Numbered from the stretch's first letter, positions 9,101-18,255 are shown. The stretch: DNA of 64,000 nucleotides from Candidatus Soleaferrea massiliensis AP7 (GCF_000820765.1 NZ_CCYH01000006.1:47546-111545); one strand, 5' to 3'. Made by a program: numbers and translations. The notes: generated from the letters alone by a model not told the origin.

Positions 9101-12100
9101 ATGAAAAAGAAACTGTTGGCAGTCCTGCTGACCCTGTCGATGGCGGCTTCGGCCTTTGCTCCGGCCGCCGGCGCGCTCCAATCGGACGCCGGATACATCC
9201 CGAAGCTCGGCAGGGACTCTATCGAAGACATTTTGAAGGTTATGACGGTGGAAGAGAAGGCGTCGCTGCTGAGCGGCACCTACCGCGAAGCCGAGGACAT
9301 CCCGGATGAGGATGGGGAATCGGGCGCGCTGACCCACACCGTGGACACCACGGCGGGTTATACGCAGGGCATTTCGAAGTACGGCATCCCGTCGGTGCTG
9401 CTGCCGGACGGACCGGCAGGCGTGCGTATCTCGAATACGACCGACCCGGATGGAAACAAAACCTATGCGACGGCCTGGCCGATTGCGACGCTGCTGGCGT
9501 CCTCCTGGGACACGCAGCTGGTCAGCGACGTCGGACGCGCCTTCGGCTCCGAGGTCCGGGACTTCGGCACCGACCTGCTTCTGGCGCCGGCGCTGAACAT
9601 CCAGCGCAACCCGCTGAACGGACGAAACTTTGAATATTACTCCGAAGACCCGCTGGTTTCCGGCAAGATGGCCGCGGCCATGACCGCAGGCATTCAGGAG
9701 AACGGCGTCGGCACGACCATTAAGCACTTTGCGGTCAACAGCCAGGAAACCGACCGCAAGGATGTCGACTCGATCCTGAGCGAACGCGCGCTGCGCGAAA
9801 TCTATCTGCGCGGCTTTGAGATCGCGGCAAAAGAGGGCAAGCCCTGGGCGGTCATGTCCTCCTACAACAAGATCAACGGCACCTACACCGCGAACGAGCC
9901 GGAGCTTCTGACCGATGTGCTGCGCGGAGAATGGGGCTACGACGGTCTTGTCATGACCGACTGGAACCAGAAGGGCACCATGGTCGACGCCATCCATGCC
10001 CAGAACGACATCGTGATGCCGAAGGGCGACTACAAGAGCATTGTCACGGCCTACAACGCGGGCGAGCTTTCCATGGAGGAGATCGACCGCAGCGTGGCCA
10101 ATATTCTGGCAATGGTGGAGAAGACCCCGACCTTCCAGGACTATAAAAACAACGGCTATAAGCCGGGCGGTTTCACCTTCAGCCGCCGTCCGGACAGCGA
10201 GACGAACGCGCAGATTTCGCGCGAGGCGGCTTCGCAGGGCATGGTGCTTCTGAAGAATGACGCATCCGCGCTGCCGCTGAAGATGGAAGAAGGCAAGAAC
10301 GTCGCGCTCTACGGACGCAACCAGACCAGTCCGGTCAAGGGCGGCACCGGAAGCGGAAACGTCAACGTCCGGCGCATCGTCAGCCTGCGCGAGGGCTTTG
10401 CCAACGCGGGCATCGCGCTGAACCAGGACGTCGTCAAGATGTACGACTCGAACAGCGGCGAATTCACGGTCAGCTATGAGGACGCGGCGAAGCAGGCCGC
10501 AGACCCGAAGACCGGGAACGCGGTCATCGCGATCGGCAGGAATTCCGGCGAGGGCGGCGACCGTCAGGTCGACGAGGGAGACTACTATCTGACCTCGGAT
10601 GAGAAAAATGTCATCAAGAACGTCTCCAGGGCGTACCACGACGCAGGCAAGACCGTCACGGTGGTGCTGAACGTCGCGGGCGTCATCGAGATGCAGAGCT
10701 GGCAGGACGACGTCGACGCGATCCTGCTCGCGTGGCAGCCGGGACAGGAGGTCGGCGACGCGATTGTCGACGTGCTCTCCGGCAAGGTCAACCCGTCCGG
10801 CAAGCTCGCGCAGACCATTGCGAAGAGCTATGAGGACTACCCGTCCGCGGACGATTTCCCAGGCCTCAACCTCGAAGCTTACTACAACGAGGACATCTAT
10901 GTCGGATACCGCTACTTCTCCACCTTTGACAAGGAAGTGGCCTATCCGTTCGGATACGGACTCTCCTATACCACCTTTGCATACAGCGACGTCAAAGCGG
11001 ACAGGAACGTCTTTGACGGTTCGGTCACCATCACGGCAAAGGTCACCAACACCGGCGACGTGCCGGGACGCGAAGCGGTCCAGCTCTACCTGAGCGAACC
11101 GCAGGTCAAGCTGGAGAAGCCGGCCATCCAGCTCAGGAGCTTTGCGAAGACAAGCCTGCTGCGGCCGGGCGAATCCGAAGAGGTCTCGATGACCCTGACC
11201 GCCGAGGACTTCAAGAGCTACGATGAATCGGCCGCGCAGTGGATTGTTGAGCCGGGCAGCTACCGCGCCTATGTGGCGGCGTCCTCCGCGGATCTCAGGG
11301 GCAAAGCGGATTTCACGGTTCCTGAAGAGATCGTGGTCCAGCAGGTGGAGAACAAAATGCAGCCTGAAAAGGAGCTTGACAGGCTGACCTCCAGCCAGTC
11401 CGCCACCATCATCACCGAGGTGACCGCCGGCGGCCAGAAGGTCACGGCGCTTGCCATCCGTTACCCGGAGCAGGTGTTCCATCAGACCATCGGCAGTTCG
11501 ACCTATCAGGTAAATGCGGCGGTCAACGGCGAAACCGCGCCGCGCACCGTCAAAAGGGTGTACACCAACAGCGAAGCGGGACTTTCCGACACGCCGAAGG
11601 CGGGACGGTATGTCATCATCGAGCTGGATGAGGCGGATAAGAACGCCGCGACCTGCTACTATGACGGCAGCCGCACGCAGGTGTCCAGCTACAGCTATGA
11701 CGTCAAACAGAGCGGCGGCCTGCTCTCGATCACCGGCAAGAACATGGGCCTGCCGGATTTGAGCGGCGGATTTGTAACGAAGAACCTCGTCGCGGATGAT
11801 TTCTCGGCGAAATCCATCCAGAACGGCGATTTCACGATGAATTACCGTTTCTACCGGCCGAAGAATATGATGAGCCGCAAAAAATATCCGCTGGTCATCG
11901 CGCTGCACGGCTCGGGTGAACGCGGGGACAACAACGTCACGCAGATTGCCGCGAACAAGCTGGCGGTGGCGTTCGCACAGCCATCCCAGCAGGAGAAGAA
12001 CAAGGCGTATGTCGTCGCGCCGCAGGTGCCGGGCGATCTGCGCTGGAATTCCCCGGAGGTCGAACAGGCGCTCCTGAAGCTGATCGACGAGCTCATTGCG

Positions 12101-14512
12101 GGCTATAACATCGATGCGGACGCGGTCTACATCACCGGCCTGTCGATGGGCGGACAGGGCACCTGGAACATGATCACCAAGTATCCCGAGAGGTTCGCTG
12201 CGGCCATGCCGCTGTGCGGACGGCTCGACGACACAATCCGTGACAACCTGAAAAACGCGGTCAGTCTGCCAATCAGCATCTTCCATGTAAACGGCGACCC
12301 GTCGGTCCCGGTCGAAAACAGCCGGGAGGCCTACAGCACCCTGCTGGAACTCGGCAGCCAGAACGTCACCTACACCGAATATGAATCCGACCATCCGGGG
12401 CTCGTTTCGGGCAATGCGCATCACGCGTGGGAGATCGCCTATGACGATACCGACGTGCTGGACTGGATGTTCGGCTATTCCAACAAGTATCTCGACAGCT
12501 CCAACAAGGTCGTCAAGATCGAGGGCGAGGACTATCTTGCGATGTCCGGCATCCAGCTGCAGAAGTGCAGCGACGTCGGCGGCGGCATGAATGTCTGCTA
12601 CATCGACGCGGGCGATTGGATGGACTATGAAATCAATGTCAGCGAAGCGGGCAGCTACAACTTCAAATTCCGCGTATCCAGCAGTGCCGGCAAGGCCTCG
12701 GCCATCAAGCTGATCATCGATGATCAGGAGATTGCGAATATGGATGTGCCGAATACCACCGATTACCAGAAGTACATCAATGTGCCGGTGAACGGCGTCC
12801 AGCTCAGCGAGGGCGTGCACCGTGTGCGCATCTATGCGAATACCAGCGGCTGGAACCTGAATTACTTCACGGTTGGTTCGGTCAACGCGGGCAACTATGT
12901 CCAGCTCAGCGAAACCGATCCGGTACAGTTCGAAGCGGAGAACTACGACGACATGTTCGGCCTTGGAACCGAAGCCTGCTCGGACGCGGGCGGCGGGCTT
13001 AACCTGAGCAGCTTCAATGCGAACGACTGGGTCGAGTATAAAATCGACGTCCCGGCGGACGGCATGTATAACCTGAAGCTGCGCTATGCGGCCAACGGCA
13101 ACAAGAACCCGGCTCTCAGCGTTGAAACGGCGGCGAACTACCGGTTCACCACCAATCTGGCGACCACCGGCGGCTATCAGGTCTGGAAGGATTTCGAGAT
13201 CACGAACATCCCGTTGAAGGCCGGCAAGCAGGTATTTCGGCTCAACGGCCTCAACTCCGGCTTCAACCTCAACTACATGTCCTTCACACCGGTTGAACGG
13301 GACAGCGAAGGCTATCATGAAATTAATCTTTCTGAGCCTGTCAAAATGGAGGCGGAGGAATTCTCCAGAATGTACGGCATCAACACCGAGGCGTGCAAGG
13401 ATGAAGGCGGAACCCTCAACATCGGCGGCTTCCATGTCAACGACTTTGTCGAGTACAAGCTCGATGTGAAGGAAGCGGGCGACTATGACATCATCATCCG
13501 CTATGCGTCCAAGAACGGCTCCTCGACCGGCTTCACGCTGACCACCGAGGACGGCTACAGGACGTCGGTCTATCCGCCGGCGACAAACGACTATCAGGTC
13601 TATCAGGATATCCGCGTCAAGAGCGTGCCGCTCAAAGCGGGCAGACAGGTGCTGCAGCTTTACTCCTACGGCACCGGAACCAACATCAACTACTTCACGT
13701 TCCAGAAAGCAGTCAGCGTGGACTTCGAGCATCCGGTCGGTTCCGGCACAACGGTCATCGAGGCCGAGGACTGCAACGTGCTGCAGAACGCGATTCTTGC
13801 CACCGCCGATACGGCCAGCGGCTATTATCTGGCCTATACCAGCGAGGCGACCCGTCTGGACTACAAGCTGGATGTCGAGCGCGCAGGTGTCTATGACATC
13901 AACCTGAAAGCGGCCTGCGGCAACACCGCCGGCAAGATCGACGCCGTGGTGCTGCAGACAGCCGACGGTTCCCAGTACATGACCAGCATCCCGTACACCG
14001 GCGGCTGGTACGATTTTAAAGATGTCACGATCAAGAATGTGGCGCTTTCCGCCGGACCGCAGGCATTCAGGATCATCTTCAAGGTTGGAAGCTGGAACTT
14101 CGATGCGCTGTCATTTGACCTGAAGGTCTCCGACGTTGTGGACGGCGTGGCTGTCGTCGCTCCCCAAACCACAGTCGATACATACCTCGCGTCGCTGGAG
14201 CTTTCCAATGGCGACGTGGTTATGATCCAGAACAAGGATGGCGAACTGCTCACCGGCGGCGATTATCTTGGAACCGGCAGCATCGTCCGCTTTATGAACG
14301 GCGAGATTGCCGAATACAGCTATAGGATCGGCGTGAAGGGCGATGCGAACGGCGACGGCTTCATCAGCGTCATTGATCTGGTGCTTGCCAAGGCCATGAT
14401 TCTGCGGGCCAGCCCGGACGACATCTATAAAGATATGGCGGACTTCAACAGCGACGGCGAGACCAACATCTTCGACCTGGTCCTGATGAAGCTCGCAATT
14501 CTGAAAGGATAA
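9101..14512 (+). CDS. Secreted multimodular GH3 beta-glycosidase / esterase with four CBM6-like modules and a dockerin
   Basis: An 1803-residue exported protein. The signal peptide (MKKKLLAVLLTLSMAAS) is followed by a GH3 N-domain with the likely nucleophile D287 in VMTDW, and a GH3 C-domain with E484 in GEGGD as likely acid/base. A FnIII-like domain follows YPFGYGLSYT. About residues 740-880 are Ig-like and lead into an alpha/beta-hydrolase esterase of the LpqC/CE1 type (S1015 in GLSMGG, Asp in VNGDPS, His in NAHHAW). Then come four CBM6-like modules starting near 1136, 1277, 1416 and 1553 (the fourth divergent), and a type I dockerin at 1746-1803. The architecture suggests removal of both beta-linked sugars and ester groups from a decorated plant polysaccharide such as xylan; that substrate is inference. 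GAGAAAGG provides the RBS. Confidence 0.93.
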   Translation: MKKKLLAVLLTLSMAASAFAPAAGALQSDAGYIPKLGRDSIEDILKVMTVEEKASLLSGTYREAEDIPDEDGESGALTHTVDTTAGYTQGISKYGIPSVLLPDGPAGVRISNTTDPDGNKTYATAWPIATLLASSWDTQLVSDVGRAFGSEVRDFGTDLLLAPALNIQRNPLNGRNFEYYSEDPLVSGKMAAAMTAGIQENGVGTTIKHFAVNSQETDRKDVDSILSERALREIYLRGFEIAAKEGKPWAVMSSYNKINGTYTANEPELLTDVLRGEWGYDGLVMTDWNQKGTMVDAIHAQNDIVMPKGDYKSIVTAYNAGELSMEEIDRSVANILAMVEKTPTFQDYKNNGYKPGGFTFSRRPDSETNAQISREAASQGMVLLKNDASALPLKMEEGKNVALYGRNQTSPVKGGTGSGNVNVRRIVSLREGFANAGIALNQDVVKMYDSNSGEFTVSYEDAAKQAADPKTGNAVIAIGRNSGEGGDRQVDEGDYYLTSDEKNVIKNVSRAYHDAGKTVTVVLNVAGVIEMQSWQDDVDAILLAWQPGQEVGDAIVDVLSGKVNPSGKLAQTIAKSYEDYPSADDFPGLNLEAYYNEDIYVGYRYFSTFDKEVAYPFGYGLSYTTFAYSDVKADRNVFDGSVTITAKVTNTGDVPGREAVQLYLSEPQVKLEKPAIQLRSFAKTSLLRPGESEEVSMTLTAEDFKSYDESAAQWIVEPGSYRAYVAASSADLRGKADFTVPEEIVVQQVENKMQPEKELDRLTSSQSATIITEVTAGGQKVTALAIRYPEQVFHQTIGSSTYQVNAAVNGETAPRTVKRVYTNSEAGLSDTPKAGRYVIIELDEADKNAATCYYDGSRTQVSSYSYDVKQSGGLLSITGKNMGLPDLSGGFVTKNLVADDFSAKSIQNGDFTMNYRFYRPKNMMSRKKYPLVIALHGSGERGDNNVTQIAANKLAVAFAQPSQQEKNKAYVVAPQVPGDLRWNSPEVEQALLKLIDELIAGYNIDADAVYITGLSMGGQGTWNMITKYPERFAAAMPLCGRLDDTIRDNLKNAVSLPISIFHVNGDPSVPVENSREAYSTLLELGSQNVTYTEYESDHPGLVSGNAHHAWEIAYDDTDVLDWMFGYSNKYLDSSNKVVKIEGEDYLAMSGIQLQKCSDVGGGMNVCYIDAGDWMDYEINVSEAGSYNFKFRVSSSAGKASAIKLIIDDQEIANMDVPNTTDYQKYINVPVNGVQLSEGVHRVRIYANTSGWNLNYFTVGSVNAGNYVQLSETDPVQFEAENYDDMFGLGTEACSDAGGGLNLSSFNANDWVEYKIDVPADGMYNLKLRYAANGNKNPALSVETAANYRFTTNLATTGGYQVWKDFEITNIPLKAGKQVFRLNGLNSGFNLNYMSFTPVERDSEGYHEINLSEPVKMEAEEFSRMYGINTEACKDEGGTLNIGGFHVNDFVEYKLDVKEAGDYDIIIRYASKNGSSTGFTLTTEDGYRTSVYPPATNDYQVYQDIRVKSVPLKAGRQVLQLYSYGTGTNINYFTFQKAVSVDFEHPVGSGTTVIEAEDCNVLQNAILATADTASGYYLAYTSEATRLDYKLDVERAGVYDINLKAACGNTAGKIDAVVLQTADGSQYMTSIPYTGGWYDFKDVTIKNVALSAGPQAFRIIFKVGSWNFDALSFDLKVSDVVDGVAVVAPQTTVDTYLASLELSNGDVVMIQNKDGELLTGGDYLGTGSIVRFMNGEIAEYSYRIGVKGDANGDGFISVIDLVLAKAMILRASPDDIYKDMADFNSDGETNIFDLVLMKLAILKG

Positions 14513-14534
14513 CATCTCTCCTGACATACAAAGA

Positions 14535-14574
14535 GAATGGGGCCGCGGCGGTTATCGCCGCGGCCCCATTCTTT
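14535..14574 (+). terminator. Strong terminator after the GH3 gene
   Basis: Perfect 16-bp stem GAATGGGGCCGCGGCG with a 5-nt loop, then TTT, 22 bp after the stop codon. The GGCCGCGGC core is shared with the terminator at 8467. Confidence 0.8.
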
Positions 14575-15198
14575 GCTGTGTACAGGTGAGAGCGCACCCT
14601 TCCAAAAGGGAGGATATCATGCAACTCTTTTTCATGGTTCGGCAGGCAGGGGACATACCGTTTCAGGGGATGCCCTCCTGCCTGCCGAAATGCACGGCTG
14701 TTCGTCTTTATCTTTATAATTTTCAGTTTAATATGTGTGCATCGCTGTTTCGCAGTGTTTTTCTTGTGTTTGCCAAGAACCACTTGACAAACAAAGCAAG
14801 ACCGCTGCGCTGCGGTCCTTTAACAACAGCCGGTTGAAAAAGGTTGGATAAACAATAGTATACCATTATTACTTAACGCTTTTGATAGACTGAAGCCTGT
14901 GCACGAACGCACAGGCTTTTCACGTTTTTATAAGTTAAGAATTGTCCTCCGGATCAAGCCCCCGAAAGTTTACGCATATCCTGCTCTTACGCAGCGAAAT
15001 TCCAACCTTGGAAAGGGACAGTGCCCGGCTGCCGCTTTTATATACTTTTCATGCGGCGTGACATAATGGCAACAGTCCCTATAGTATTTCTCTTGTTATA
15101 TATGATTCATAAGGAACACCGCCACTGTAATTTTATCACGGTTAAGAGGATAATCCTATGTTCGATAAAACGACTATATAAGTCCTATGTAATAATAC
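14575..15198. other. Non-coding stretch with hairpins and one dyad unit
   Basis: It holds a long hairpin (TTCGGCAGGCAGG near 14639 with CCTGCCTGCCGAA near 14678), one ~62-bp dyad unit (TTTGCCAAG at 14769, then the text AAGCAAGACCGCTGCG also found at 58335), and an intrinsic-terminator-like hairpin AAGCCTGTGC/GCACAGGCTTTT at 14893-14920 with no gene before it. The last could end a small RNA of unknown start. No convincing open frame was found. Confidence 0.45.
14893..14920 (+). terminator. Orphan intrinsic terminator
   Basis: Perfect 10-bp stem AAGCCTGTGC/GCACAGGCTT with a 6-nt loop and a short T tail. No gene lies within 380 bp upstream on this strand. Confidence 0.55.
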
Positions 15199-15240
15199 GA
15201 TATAAAGGCAAAGGCCACCGTGGTCTTTGCCTTTATATCG
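15199..15240. terminator. Long near-perfect palindrome before the DUF11 gene
   Basis: CGATATAAAGGCAAAG and its complement form a hairpin with a stem of about 20 bp and one mismatch (CCACCGTGG at the tip). Its A/T-rich flanks could terminate transcription from either side. Confidence 0.55.
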
Positions 15241-15362
15241 TCATGGCGGCTGTCAAAACAGTCCGCTCCAAACCGGACGAACTGTAAACACTTTCATCCT
15301 TCAGGTCATATAATGATAGCGGCATCTATGCTGAAATTCTATACAGATAAGAAGGTAACTTC

Positions 15363-15743
15363 ATGGCTATTATTAATAAACTGAGCAACCAGGCCAGCGT
15401 CACATACGGCGGAGCACCCATCAACAGCAATACCGTAGAAACCGTGCTGCTGCTTGCGCCTACTGTTGTAAAAGCTGTTGACAAACTGACAGCCAGCATC
15501 GACGATATCCTGACCTATACTGTTACGGTCACGAACCTCGGCTTAAACGAACTCACCAGTCTTCCATTCACCGATGTCATTCCAACTGGAGGCGAATATG
15601 TCGCCGATTCCTTTAAGGTAAACGGCACTGCGGCAACTCCGACCGTCACAACAAATACCCTGACCTATACGATTGCGAACATTGCCGCATTGGGCACCGC
15701 CAGCATCGAATTTCAGGTGAAGGTGGTCGGCGGTGATCAGTGA
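15363..15743 (+). CDS. Short DUF11-domain protein
   Basis: A 126-residue protein made almost entirely of one DUF11 beta-sandwich repeat (TYTVTVTNLGLNEL, DVIPTGGEYV, LTYTIANI). DUF11 normally occurs as tandem repeats in large surface proteins. Here it stands alone with no signal peptide and no LPXTG motif, and ends at VKVVGGDQ. It may be a secreted-surface protein cut down to one repeat, or an independent small protein; such stand-alone DUF11 proteins are known in clostridia. RBS is AAGGTAA. Codon use is more AT-rich than in the flanking enzymes. Function unknown. Confidence 0.75.
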   Translation: MAIINKLSNQASVTYGGAPINSNTVETVLLLAPTVVKAVDKLTASIDDILTYTVTVTNLGLNELTSLPFTDVIPTGGEYVADSFKVNGTAATPTVTTNTLTYTIANIAALGTASIEFQVKVVGGDQ

Positions 15744-16021
15744 TAATCCGGCGCCATTCAAGAAGCCTCTGCTGATTCCCTGCCGGTGCGTCTGCAGCTG
15801 TCCCTACTATATTGGCTTTGCATATGATCTGGTGTCCTATTCCTGCATCCAGTACGGCGGAAAATGCCATATCAGTGAACCAATCAAGACAACGGTATAC
15901 TTCTGCTGCCCCCGTCAGCCCGGCGGGTGAGGAAGCGTTCAGAAATCATCTTTCAATCCTAAACATCGTTTGTTTAGGCCGAACACAAATCCATTCCTGC
16001 TTGATTCTGGCCGTAAACATG
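15744..16021. other. Intergenic stretch, possible small-gene remnant
   Basis: A 65-codon frame opening with GTG at 15733 overlaps the DUF11 gene end, but its Cys/Tyr-rich translation resembles no family and has no RBS. I see no supported feature here. Confidence 0.3.
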
Positions 16022-16052
16022 AAAAAGGCACTGCGCCAAGCAGTGCCTTTTT
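16022..16052. terminator. Bidirectional terminator between convergent genes
   Basis: Perfect 13-bp stem AAAAAGGCACTGC/GCAGTGCCTTTTT with a 5-nt loop, T-run on both strands. It serves the DUF11 gene and the oppositely oriented GH25 gene. Confidence 0.85.
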
Positions 16053-16078
16053 CATGTTCTAATACCTCATAAAACCGC

Positions 16079-16831
16079 TTACTTTATACTGCGATTTTCA
16101 TACATAAACCGCTCAAAGCTATCCTGCGTACCATTCCAAACATTCATATCAATATAGGGTTCTGCTCCGTCATATCCCTCGAGACGCATTCGATTGGAAT
16201 ACTGCCAAAAGCTCCAATCACGGCTATCCGACAGTTTTGGAAAGCCGAATACATCCCGTATCCAGATCGGGTGATCAGGGAATCCACCGCTTATGTACAG
16301 ATCATAGGATTTTTTTGTGGCATAGAGCATCGGTTTGACGCCATAATATGTTTCCAATTCATCTATCATTTCCTGAAGTGATGAAACCACGGCATTCTTT
16401 GACGGTGGGTTTCTTTCGTAATCCCCATAGAATTCCACATCGATGACAGGAGGCAATGCATGCTCCATCTTTGGCACTGCTGCAATAAAGTTTTCGGCCT
16501 GCTGTCTGCCGGGACTGTCATAGCTGAAAAAATGATAGGCTCCCACTGCAACATCTGCTGAGCGCGCCTGCTCCCAGTTGGAAACAAAGTATGGATCCTG
16601 ATAGCCGCTTCCCTCAGTCGCCTTGATGAAGGCAAACCGGATATCCTGTGAGGCCAAAACCTCCCAATCAATCTCTCCCTGATAGGAGGATACATCCACT
16701 CCTTTGACCGGGTATTTCTCCGGGTCGGGATGGTTGAACTGCAGTATCCCGGTATAGAATAGATATCCGGTACATAAAGCACCCAGCAGAAGAATCCATA
16801 GACCAATTGTAATAAAACTTTTGGGTTTCAT
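16079..16831 (-). CDS. GH25 family lysozyme (muramidase), membrane-anchored
   Basis: A 250-residue protein that should cleave beta-1,4 bonds between N-acetylmuramic acid and N-acetylglucosamine in peptidoglycan. An N-terminal membrane segment (about residues 7-27) acts as signal anchor. The GH25 barrel has the expected acidic pairs: GVDVSSYQG with IDW at the N-terminal strand and PVIDVEFYG in mid-protein, followed by WQYS near the end. The ATG at 16831 is chosen over an upstream ATG at 16879 because AAGGATGAGG lies just before it and the membrane segment then begins properly. Codon use is AT-richer than in most of the window. It could act in cell-wall turnover or against neighbours. Confidence 0.9.
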   Translation of the reverse strand: MKPKSFITIGLWILLLGALCTGYLFYTGILQFNHPDPEKYPVKGVDVSSYQGEIDWEVLASQDIRFAFIKATEGSGYQDPYFVSNWEQARSADVAVGAYHFFSYDSPGRQQAENFIAAVPKMEHALPPVIDVEFYGDYERNPPSKNAVVSSLQEMIDELETYYGVKPMLYATKKSYDLYISGGFPDHPIWIRDVFGFPKLSDSRDWSFWQYSNRMRLEGYDGAEPYIDMNVWNGTQDSFERFMYENRSIK

Positions 16832-16929
16832 ATCCTCATCCTTGTCTATACAGTAATCGGGGACAGAAAGCAGGCACACGCAGCGTGAACAAGCAAAAGT
16901 GGTTACTTACAACAATTTTGCTGTACACT

Positions 16930-18015
16930 TTAAAGGTCAATATGCCCTATCACATACTGATGCCTTGGACAGTCCAGCATATAACATTCATCTTTACAAT
17001 ACAGCGTAATGGTTTTAACCGGAACAAAATCTAATCTCAACAATTTTGTGTAGAACTCCTGGAGCGCTCGCGCTTCCTGTTGATATTTTGCCATGTAGTT
17101 ATCCTTATCTTCTTGAGAAAAATCGGCGTCCAAAGACTCATCCTCAATGTACGCTCTGTCTTCTTCGATTTCCTGTAGGAATTCACAATATTTCTGTTTC
17201 AGTCTTTGCATCTCATCCTGCTGTTTCAAAGCATAGAGATAGGGATATACCCAACTGCATTCTCGCGCGGGAGGGAAATTTGCACCGTCTATCATGGCAT
17301 TGTGTTCCCGGTACTTCCCACACAGAAAATATAAGTCTGCAAGCTCATACTTTGAAACACGACTGTTTTCTGTAGTGGTACCAGCTAAAACGTCCAGAAT
17401 CGCTGCTGCCTGATCACCGTTTCCTGTAAAATGGCAGCACACCGCATATGCATATAATATTTCCTGATCGGTAGATGGCAGAAGAGATTCCAATAGATTC
17501 TTTGCCAGTTCAACTTCACAGCTTTGGTAAAGGGATACGGCATAGTTGTACTGATAAACTGCCCTCTTGCTCAGCTGCGCCGCTTTTTTAAACAATGGAA
17601 CCGCTAGCTGATATTCCTTTTTTAATATATATACCCTGCCCAACGCATCATATGCATGGGGCACCGGCAGGTTCAGTTGAACCGCCTTCTGTAGATGTTT
17701 TACACATTTTTCTCCAGATTCATAAATACCGGCCAGATTGGTATGCAGTCGCAATTTATCGAATGGGATCAGACTGTCAGATTTCCGCACCAACGCCTTT
17801 TCCATCGGTTCTGCGCATTCTTTCTTCGAATACCGAAGCTCCTGTAATATGGCGCTGTACTGACAGACGGCTTCAATATCATTGGGCTCATGCAGCAATC
17901 GTTTCTCTAAGTACTGCCTGTATGCTTTTAGAGCGTGTACATATTCGTCGTATTTTTTCTTTTCCTTCATTTCTTTTCGTATATACAGAATATAGTCTTC
18001 ACAATTCAAATTCAT
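16930..18015 (-). CDS. TPR-repeat protein of unknown function
   Basis: A 361-residue soluble protein, mostly helical, with degenerate tetratricopeptide repeats: KAYRQYLEKRLLHEPND, HAYDALGRVYILKKEYQLA, AVYQYNYAVSLYQSCE. It has no signal peptide or membrane segment. The C-terminal part has a charged helical stretch and a Cys-containing tail (TLYCKDECYML). The ATG at 18015 follows AAGGAGGAG closely; an ATG at 18033 lacks an RBS. It lies upstream of the GH25 gene on the same strand with a 98-bp gap, so the two may be cotranscribed. TPRs mediate protein contacts; the partner is not evident. Codon use is AT-rich compared with the neighbours. Confidence 0.7.
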   Translation of the reverse strand: MNLNCEDYILYIRKEMKEKKKYDEYVHALKAYRQYLEKRLLHEPNDIEAVCQYSAILQELRYSKKECAEPMEKALVRKSDSLIPFDKLRLHTNLAGIYESGEKCVKHLQKAVQLNLPVPHAYDALGRVYILKKEYQLAVPLFKKAAQLSKRAVYQYNYAVSLYQSCEVELAKNLLESLLPSTDQEILYAYAVCCHFTGNGDQAAAILDVLAGTTTENSRVSKYELADLYFLCGKYREHNAMIDGANFPPARECSWVYPYLYALKQQDEMQRLKQKYCEFLQEIEEDRAYIEDESLDADFSQEDKDNYMAKYQQEARALQEFYTKLLRLDFVPVKTITLYCKDECYMLDCPRHQYVIGHIDL

Positions 18016-18071
18016 CTCCTCCTTCCTGTACATGGTATAAAAATTTCAGTATTATTATAGCATTGCAAAAT

Positions 18072-18117
18072 AAAAAAGCACAGCATAAAAGTTAAAAAAC
18101 TTATGCTGTGCTTTTTT
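18072..18117 (-). terminator. Terminator of tRNA-Pro
   Basis: Perfect 17-bp stem (AAAAAAGCACAGCATAA, 18072-18088, with 18101-18117) immediately after the tRNA 3' end, with a T-run on the minus strand. Confidence 0.9.
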
Positions 18118-18118
18118 C

Positions 18119-18196
18119 TGGTCGGAGTAGTGAGACTCGAACTCACGGCCTCTTGGTCCCGAACCAAGCGCTCATACCAAACTGAGCTATACCCCG
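18119..18196 (-). tRNA. tRNA-Pro (anticodon CGG)
   Basis: A full cloverleaf can be folded. The acceptor stem is CGGGGTA/TACTCCG with one G-T pair, the D-arm contains AGCTCAGTTTGGTA, the anticodon stem CTTGG/CCAAG encloses loop TTCGGGA with anticodon CGG, and the T-arm is GTGAGTTCGAGTCTCAC. The 3' CCA is encoded (18119-18121). It reads CCG, a frequent proline codon in the GC-rich genes here. Confidence 0.96.
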
Positions 18197-18210
18197 GAAC
18201 AACGATAATT

Positions 18211-18239
18211 ATTATACCATAGAAAAGCGGGTTCGTCCA
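18211..18239 (-). promoter_or_regulatory. Promoter of tRNA-Pro
   Basis: On the minus strand TGGACG and TATAAT are 17 bp apart, with the -10 box 15 bp before the tRNA. The -35 box lies inside the terminator loop of the upstream ATP-grasp gene. Confidence 0.7.
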
Positions 18240-18255
18240 GTAGTAACCCGCTTTT
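18223..18255 (-). terminator. Terminator of the ATP-grasp gene
   Basis: Perfect 11-bp stem AAAAGCGGGTT/AACCCGCTTTT with an 11-nt loop, 54 bp after the stop of the ATP-grasp gene. It overlaps the tRNA-Pro promoter. Confidence 0.8.

Noticed and set aside
9017..13732. A 1571-codon open frame on the minus strand across the GH3 gene
   Set aside because: It is the mirror of a GC-rich coding strand with strong codon bias. The translation is Arg/Val/His-rich and resembles no family; the plus strand encodes clear domains throughout.
272..14512. Evidence for a cellulosome in this window
   Set aside because: Three dockerins are present but no cohesin or scaffoldin gene. Dockerins also occur in species without cellulosomes, so a complex is not claimed.
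15733..15930. GTG-started 65-codon frame after the DUF11 gene
   Set aside because: No RBS, Cys/Tyr-rich nonsense-like translation, and overlap with a well-supported gene.
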